The notes under the pieces were generated by a model. It did no database searches and had not been told where the DNA came from. It saw only the letters and a program-made list of their open reading frames with translations. A program made the translations under genes and the position numbers. Positions 42,871 to 46,981 of a stretch of DNA of 46,981 nucleotides are shown one piece after another. Every line of letters begins with the position of its first letter. Position 1 is the stretch's first letter. This DNA comes from Yoonia sp. (GTDB lineage: Bacteria; Pseudomonadota; Alphaproteobacteria; Rhodobacterales; Rhodobacteraceae): assembly GCA_029252195.1 (NCBI GenBank), contig JAQXBV010000083.1, positions 1 through 46,981 of the forward strand. Reading direction: 5' to 3'.

Positions 42871-43509
42871 TTATTTTGCCATCTCGGCAGCTTGTGCAAC
42901 CCATTCAGGTTTCACTTTCACTGCGTCGAACGTAGCCGCGTCAACCGCTGCCAATTGAGCAAAAGTTGTGATGCCGGCTTCAATCAGCTTCTTCGCAGCT
43001 GCTGGGCCTACACCGGTGATTTCTGTCAGGTCGTCGCCAGTCGCAGCAGGGGCTGCTTTCGCTGGTGCAGCCTTGGCAGCTTTTGGCTGAGATGCACGCG
43101 CAACGGCAGCAGCTGCCTTCTTGGATGTCGGGGCACCCTTGTAAGCAGGCTCGATCTTGAAGCCAGCGCCGTTAATCGCGGCTTTCACACCGGACTTGTC
43201 AGCACCTTTTTCAAGGATATCGCCGATACGGATCAAAGTCAGTTGCTGGCGGTGACCCTTCTTGCGTGCAGAAGAGTGCTTACGACGACGCTTAACAAAG
43301 TTAATTGTCTTCTCGCCTTTGATCTGGTCGATCACTTCAGCCTGGACACCAGCGTCTGCCACGAAAGGCGCGCCAACGGTGTTACCAACCATCAGAATTT
43401 CGTTGAATTGAACTTTGTCGCCAGCAAGGGCGTCCAGCTTTTCAATACGCAATACGTCGCCTGAGGCAACTTTGTACTGCTTGCCGCCGGTTTTCAGAAC
43501 CGCAAACAT
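42871..43509 (-). CDS. rplU: 50S ribosomal protein L21 with C-terminal helix-hairpin-helix extension
   Basis: A 212-residue L21. The first about 103 residues are the normal ribosomal domain (MFAVLKTGGKQYKVASGD to the GHRQQLTLIRI region). An alanine/lysine-rich linker follows, and then a separate C-terminal module of about 55 residues with the helix-hairpin-helix pattern DLTEITGVGPAAAKKLIEAG and TFAQLAAV, as in DUF4332-like and DNA/RNA-binding folds. The start is the ATG after AAGGAAAG. Canonical L21 stops near residue 103. Confidence 0.95.
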   Translation of the reverse strand: MFAVLKTGGKQYKVASGDVLRIEKLDALAGDKVQFNEILMVGNTVGAPFVADAGVQAEVIDQIKGEKTINFVKRRRKHSSARKKGHRQQLTLIRIGDILEKGADKSGVKAAINGAGFKIEPAYKGAPTSKKAAAAVARASQPKAAKAAPAKAAPAATGDDLTEITGVGPAAAKKLIEAGITTFAQLAAVDAATFDAVKVKPEWVAQAAEMAK

Positions 43510-43543
43510 ATGTCTTTCCTTCATGTACCGCGTCGCTGAGGCC

Positions 43544-43557
43544 CCTGTTAAAACAGG
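43544..43557 (-). promoter_or_regulatory. Inverted repeat in the rplU leader
   Basis: CCTGTT and AACAGG flank two bases, forming a perfect 14-base palindrome 35 bases upstream of the rplU start. It may be a leader hairpin or an operator; nothing else in the sequence decides between them. Confidence 0.3.
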
Positions 43558-43686
43558 CGTTTGGTGCCTTTGGACTGCGCGCCCTTATGGGCGTAATTTC
43601 GCATAGTCCCGAACAAATCGCTTGCCCGGATGGCGGCTTATCGGGCCAATGGGGCCTTAAGTCAAGCCCCAGAGAGGTCAATTTAC

Positions 43687-44034
43687 ATGCGCAGCGCCCT
43701 TCCCGTCTTCTGCTTTCTTGCCGCCTGTTCGTCGCAGGACAATCAGCTTGGTAATCCGTTCACAGCCCCCTTTGCGGGATTTGCGACCGCCGCCAGTAAT
43801 GCGGTGTATAGCGATAGACGCGGCGCGGTGGAACTCTTTGTCAAAACCAACCATCCCACGCTGATCCAACAGATCAATGCCGGCGGCGGCCCAACCCTGA
43901 CGGAGGCTATGAACAAGGCCAATATCCCCTTGGAGGACCGCCCTGCCCGCATCGTCCAGCTGCAATCAGATCTCGGGTTATATGACGCCACACCCGGCGC
44001 ATTGATCACCGCATTGATGGTTTACGGTGGATAA
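43687..44034 (+). CDS. Small predicted lipoprotein of unknown function
   Basis: A 115-residue protein with a lipoprotein signal peptide (MRSALPVFCFLAACSS, lipobox ending at Cys14). The mature part is soluble, with helices containing EAMNKANIPLEDRPARIVQL. I do not recognise the family. The ATG at 43687 follows GAGAGG; the frame opens 19 codons earlier in the rplU promoter region. It stands alone between rplU and the Hint-domain gene. Confidence 0.72.
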   Translation: MRSALPVFCFLAACSSQDNQLGNPFTAPFAGFATAASNAVYSDRRGAVELFVKTNHPTLIQQINAGGGPTLTEAMNKANIPLEDRPARIVQLQSDLGLYDATPGALITALMVYGG

Positions 44035-44161
44035 TCGGATGAGGTGTATCGGTATTGTTCACCAAATAGCCTAAATTGGGGGGTGTTTCGCCCTAGTTTC
44101 GACCAAAGGCTCTGACAGTTCGGATAAAGACTTCTCTTTTTGACGACCGGAGACCTACCAT

Positions 44162-45148
44162 ATGCCTGCCTTTACGCTGCCAAACGTTTACGCCATGTCT
44201 GATTTCATGCCGTCGGGATCACTGACAGCGCTGCAAAACGTGAGCAATGTCCAAGCGGCAGAAGCGCCGTTCAATCTGGCGCTCAAAGCAGATGTCACAG
44301 CCAAACAGATCATGATCGCGGACGAAGACGCCACTTTCTCCGCATTTGGCGATGGCAGACAGGTTTTGACCGCTCCGCTCACACTGGACGGGATCACATA
44401 CCCGACAGGCGAAAAGGTGACGATCAAGGCGGTGCTAACAGATACAGAAGGGGCTGACGGCTATGTGGTCTCAATCGCGCAGATCGCAACGGCCTTTATC
44501 ACCCAACGCGCCATGATTGCAGCTCAGAGCCATACCTTCAGAGCTGTGGACCATGTCGAGAACACCGCCGTACCCGCGACCCAATTGGCCTGCTTTACCG
44601 CAGGCACGATGTTCAAAACGGATCGGGGCGGGCGTGCGATTGAAACGCTTCAGGTCGGTGAACGCGTCATGACCCGCGATCACGGTTTGCAGACCATTCG
44701 CTGGACTGGAACGTGTACGGTTGCCGGACACGGCAAGATGGCCCCTGTCACCTTTGACACTGGCACATTGGGGTACTCTACGCCGCTGTCTGTCTCGCCC
44801 AACCACCGCATGCTGATTGCTGGAACGATGGCCGAGTTGGTTTGCGGCGATGACGAGCTTTTGCTGAGTGCGGGAATGCTGATCAACGGTCGCAACGTGC
44901 GACAGGCCGAATGCGGTTTTGTGACCTATGTGCATATCATGTTCGATTACCACGAGATCATCTGGGCAAACGATTGCCCCTGCGAGAGCTGCTATATCGG
45001 TGACACCGCCATTGCGTCGCTCAATGACGATCAAGCAGTCGAAATTCTAGCGATCTTCCCTCAATTGCGCATGTCGACCAAGACAGCCTCTCTCGCGCGT
45101 GCGGAAGGGCAGAGCTATGAAGGCATCGTGATCGCGTCGAGGCTATAG
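44162..45148 (+). CDS. Hint-domain protein (Hint_2 family)
   Basis: A 328-residue protein. The N-terminal 140 residues are unrecognised and beta-rich. From Cys144 a Hedgehog/intein (Hint_2) autoprocessing domain follows: CFTAGTMFKTDRGGRAIETL, RVMTRDHGLQTIRWTG, SPNHRML, and the final YHEIIWANDCPCESCY block. Such stand-alone Hint proteins are frequent in Roseobacters and are thought to be exported and self-cleaving, but without a known role. No signal peptide is seen. Cleavage at Cys144 would free the N-terminal part. GGAG precedes the ATG. Its 3' end overlaps the convergent DUF2059 gene by six bases. Confidence 0.87.
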   Translation: MPAFTLPNVYAMSDFMPSGSLTALQNVSNVQAAEAPFNLALKADVTAKQIMIADEDATFSAFGDGRQVLTAPLTLDGITYPTGEKVTIKAVLTDTEGADGYVVSIAQIATAFITQRAMIAAQSHTFRAVDHVENTAVPATQLACFTAGTMFKTDRGGRAIETLQVGERVMTRDHGLQTIRWTGTCTVAGHGKMAPVTFDTGTLGYSTPLSVSPNHRMLIAGTMAELVCGDDELLLSAGMLINGRNVRQAECGFVTYVHIMFDYHEIIWANDCPCESCYIGDTAIASLNDDQAVEILAIFPQLRMSTKTASLARAEGQSYEGIVIASRL

Positions 45149-45973
45149 TTCGGCCCCGGTCATCATCCGCGCGGCTTCAAATCCCAGCTTAAAGCTGATA
45201 GCATCGAAATGATCTTCAAAGGCATCAAAGAGGGTGTCATTGAGTTGCTGGCCCGCTTCCGACTTTGAAAAGGCGATATAGGCCTGCAAATCGGCGTCGC
45301 TGACGGGATCATAGGCCAACATCAAAAACGAATAGACCCATTCGGCGGTATTGGCCCGAATATCAGGCTCTTGATCCTGAACATCCCTTAAAATCTGATC
45401 TTCGGTCAAGGCGTCCTCAAAGGCACCGCCCTTCATCAAGCCCGTATAGAAGGCGTAATTGGAATTTAGCGCGCCCACCACATTGGTCTCGATAAGGTCA
45501 TTGGTCTGCACAAAGGCATCGACAATCTGAAACCGCGCCGAGTTTCGGGCACGCGCAGTGGCGGCCAGCGCCTTGCTGGCGGTGTCCGTTTCTTCATCCA
45601 ACAGAGCGCGGCGCGCGGCGACTTCCAAATCGACAAACCGACGGCCTAAATCAGAGGTGAAAAAAGCGGTCATCGCCGCCACGTCATCGCCGTCGAGCGA
45701 GGCAATAAATGCCGCCTTCACATCGCGCTGCATCACCTCTGCGTCATAAATCGTCTCGACGGCTGCCGACCACGACGGCCCCACGCGCGACGGGAACAAA
45801 TCCGTGCCGACCTGCGCCCCATAGACGATCCCCTCTTCTCGCATGATATCAATGATATCGGGCAGACCGAGTGCTTCGAATAATATCTCTGCGGACTGGT
45901 CTTGCGCCACGCTTGGACTTGCTACCCAAAGAGCGGCCACAAATGCCCCTGCCGATATGGAACGATGAAACAT
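45143..45973 (-). CDS. DUF2059-type periplasmic protein
   Basis: A 276-residue exported protein with a signal peptide (cleavage after SPSVAQ, about residue 24). The rest is almost all helical; the final 70 residues (LQAYIAFSKSEAGQQLNDTLFDAFEDHF) match DUF2059, which occurs as one or two copies in periplasmic proteins of unknown function. The earlier FFTSDLGRRFVDLE looks like a first copy. The overlap of stop regions with the Hint gene suggests only close packing. Confidence 0.8.
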   Translation of the reverse strand: MFHRSISAGAFVAALWVASPSVAQDQSAEILFEALGLPDIIDIMREEGIVYGAQVGTDLFPSRVGPSWSAAVETIYDAEVMQRDVKAAFIASLDGDDVAAMTAFFTSDLGRRFVDLEVAARRALLDEETDTASKALAATARARNSARFQIVDAFVQTNDLIETNVVGALNSNYAFYTGLMKGGAFEDALTEDQILRDVQDQEPDIRANTAEWVYSFLMLAYDPVSDADLQAYIAFSKSEAGQQLNDTLFDAFEDHFDAISFKLGFEAARMMTGAEL

Positions 45974-46120
45974 GCGTTTTCCTTAACGTCTTGATGATGC
46001 GCTCAAACTAGGGTTGCAGCAATAGATTGCCAAGGGCGGAGACGGAATTGTCATGGACGGCGCAATATGGGCTTGCACCGCAAGAGGCTCCAGATTAAAC
46101 GCGCAACCGTGACGCTACGC

Positions 46121-46210
46121 GGAGACGTGCCGGAGTGGTCGAACGGGGCGGTCTCGAAAACCGTTGAGCCTTTACGGGTTCCCAGGGTTCGAATCCCTGC
46201 GTCTCCGCCA
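46121..46210 (+). tRNA. tRNA-Ser, anticodon CGA
   Basis: A 90-base class II tRNA with encoded CCA. The acceptor stem pairs 46121-46127 with 46200-46206; the discriminator is G at 46207. The anticodon stem is 46148-46152 with 46160-46164 and the loop places CGA at 46155-46157, reading UCG serine codons. A long variable arm and the GTTCGAATC T loop follow. No convincing terminator is seen directly after it. Confidence 0.95.
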
Positions 46211-46295
46211 GTGTCACTGTTTCATCAGATCGTTGTTCAAACGGGCGTGCCGTGGTTTCTACGCTCTCTTCAGAGGCATTTTCAAACCAACCCCT

Positions 46296-46736
46296 TCAGG
46301 TTTCCAACATGTCGAGTGTAACGGTTGGCGGCACTCCACGACCGGCAATCATGCCCAATTGGGTGCAAAGCCGCAAAACGGCCCAATACCCTTCGTTGAC
46401 GACTTGGTCGTGATGCGACGGATTGGGGTCATAGGGCAAAAACATCACCTCGTCAGGCGTTTGGGTTCCGATGCCTGCGTCACCAACATCCAGCCCGAAC
46501 GCGTCGATCTTTGTCAGACTGACAAGGGTCAATTGACCGCGCATCCATGCAAGAGTGGGAATATCCAAGAGCTTTTGGAAAACCACCTCAGATATTGGGC
46601 TTAAGCCCGCCACAAGCACCTGCGGCCCCATCAACGTGCCCCCGATACGATGCCCGATCACGGTGCCGTCGAGCACCACATCGTTGCCGACAGGGGGGAC
46701 GTCCCCCGTCTCGGTCTGGACTGAAGTCGTATCCAT
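46296..46736 (-). CDS. Conserved hypothetical protein
   Basis: A 146-residue protein that I do not recognise. The N-terminus is polar, followed by a beta-rich part (VVLDGTVIGHRIGGTLMGPQVLVAG) and a section with PTLAWMRGQLTLVSL; there is no signal peptide or membrane helix. The ATG at 46736 is preferred because GAGGAG lies about nine bases before it; the alternative seven codons upstream (46757) would contain that site within its own coding region. It follows a partial gene on the same strand and may share its transcript. Confidence 0.65.
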   Translation of the reverse strand: MDTTSVQTETGDVPPVGNDVVLDGTVIGHRIGGTLMGPQVLVAGLSPISEVVFQKLLDIPTLAWMRGQLTLVSLTKIDAFGLDVGDAGIGTQTPDEVMFLPYDPNPSHHDQVVNEGYWAVLRLCTQLGMIAGRGVPPTVTLDMLET

Positions 46737-46803
46737 CAGCAATTTCTCCTCATGCATAGCATTTAAGTGCGCGCAAAACGATTGCGCCCAACTCCTCTTC
46801 AGA

Positions 46804-46815
46804 TCTCAATTGAGA
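46804..46815. promoter_or_regulatory. Perfect 12-base palindrome upstream of the hypothetical gene
   Basis: TCTCAATTGAGA reads the same on both strands and lies 68 bases upstream of the start at 46736, inside an AT-rich intergenic stretch. It has the size of a repressor operator; no regulator gene is nearby. Confidence 0.35.
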
Positions 46816-46874
46816 CTGACTTAACGAGACAACTATCATTAGGGAAATTCGTAATAATCATAGTTATACCGCTG

Positions 46875-46981
46875 CTACTCCAAAATCCGAAAGTTCTCGT
46901 GGGTTATGACGCGGAAGTTGTCTGACACCTTTTCGCGGAATTTCGTCCATTCATGCGGGATGGTTTCGCGCATGAATGCGA
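46875..46981 (-). CDS. C-terminal fragment of a gene running off the window
   Basis: The last 35 codons of a minus-strand gene, ending in TAG at 46877-46875. The visible sequence includes RETIPHEWTKFREKV and RVITHENFRILE, which looks like genuine coding sequence with charged helices, but is too short for me to identify. The rest lies beyond position 46981. Confidence 0.5.
   Translation of the reverse strand, partial: AFMRETIPHEWTKFREKVSDNFRVITHENFRILE

Overview
The window is a stretch of ordinary, gene-dense chromosome from an alphaproteobacterium, very probably a member of the Rhodobacterales (Roseobacter group). The main reasons are the CtrA, SciP and ChpT cell-cycle regulators, the olsBA ornithine-lipid pair, a ribosomal protein L21 with a helix-hairpin-helix tail, and a ctrA-sciP/mnmA arrangement. 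I see no prophage, insertion sequence, CRISPR array, integron, toxin-antitoxin pair or recognisable defence island. All functional calls are from reading the proteins by eye; no database search was possible.

Layout. 1-2.5 kb: tRNA-Leu(CAA), a YpfJ-type zinc peptidase, a VTT/DedA-like membrane protein overlapping dsbB. 2.4-5.7 kb: an Lrp/AsnC regulator divergent from an arginase-ornithine cyclodeaminase operon, then an unrecognised gene that may carry a frameshift. 5.9-12.3 kb: gyrA, trmFO-gluQ, hisI, an IscU-like scaffold and a 40-residue membrane protein. 12.3-17.7 kb (minus strand): sciP, ctrA, ligA, recG, with a CtrA box in front of ctrA. 17.8-23.9 kb (plus strand): mnmA, a P-loop protein, metA, an alpha/beta-hydrolase lipoprotein, ppk2, a TetR regulator and a PagL-like lipid A deacylase. 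23.9-28.4 kb (minus): a polyamine-type ABC transporter without a binding protein, a PaiB-like FMN protein, rplM-rpsI. 28.5-30.2 kb: a MocR regulator broken by an in-frame TGA, facing a DUF1127 gene across a repeat-rich operator region. 30.3-34.1 kb (minus): heme A synthase ctaA, M32 carboxypeptidase and a thioesterase in an overlapping operon, preceded by a TrmJ-like methyltransferase. 34.3-37.5 kb: a ThiE-like protein, olsBA, a DUF3553 protein and chpT. 37.5-43.5 kb (minus): rplU-rpmA, three tandem GNAT acetyltransferases, obgE, proB, proA. 43.7-47 kb: a small lipoprotein, a Hint-domain protein, a DUF2059 protein, tRNA-Ser(CGA), an unrecognised gene and the 3' end of another.

Two functional threads cross the window. 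First, ornithine metabolism: arginase makes ornithine, ornithine cyclodeaminase turns it into proline, ProBA make proline from glutamate, and OlsBA consume ornithine for phosphorus-free membrane lipids. Second, the CckA-ChpT-CtrA phosphorelay: the phosphotransferase, the response regulator and the SciP antagonist are all here, while the kinase CckA is not.

The most unusual observation is that chpT has no ATG, GTG or TTG codon near its conserved N-terminus; an ATA codon sits exactly where the Shine-Dalgarno sequence predicts the start. Also notable are the MocR gene interrupted by one clean nonsense codon beside an apparently intact operator array, and the probable single-base frameshift near 5.6 kb.
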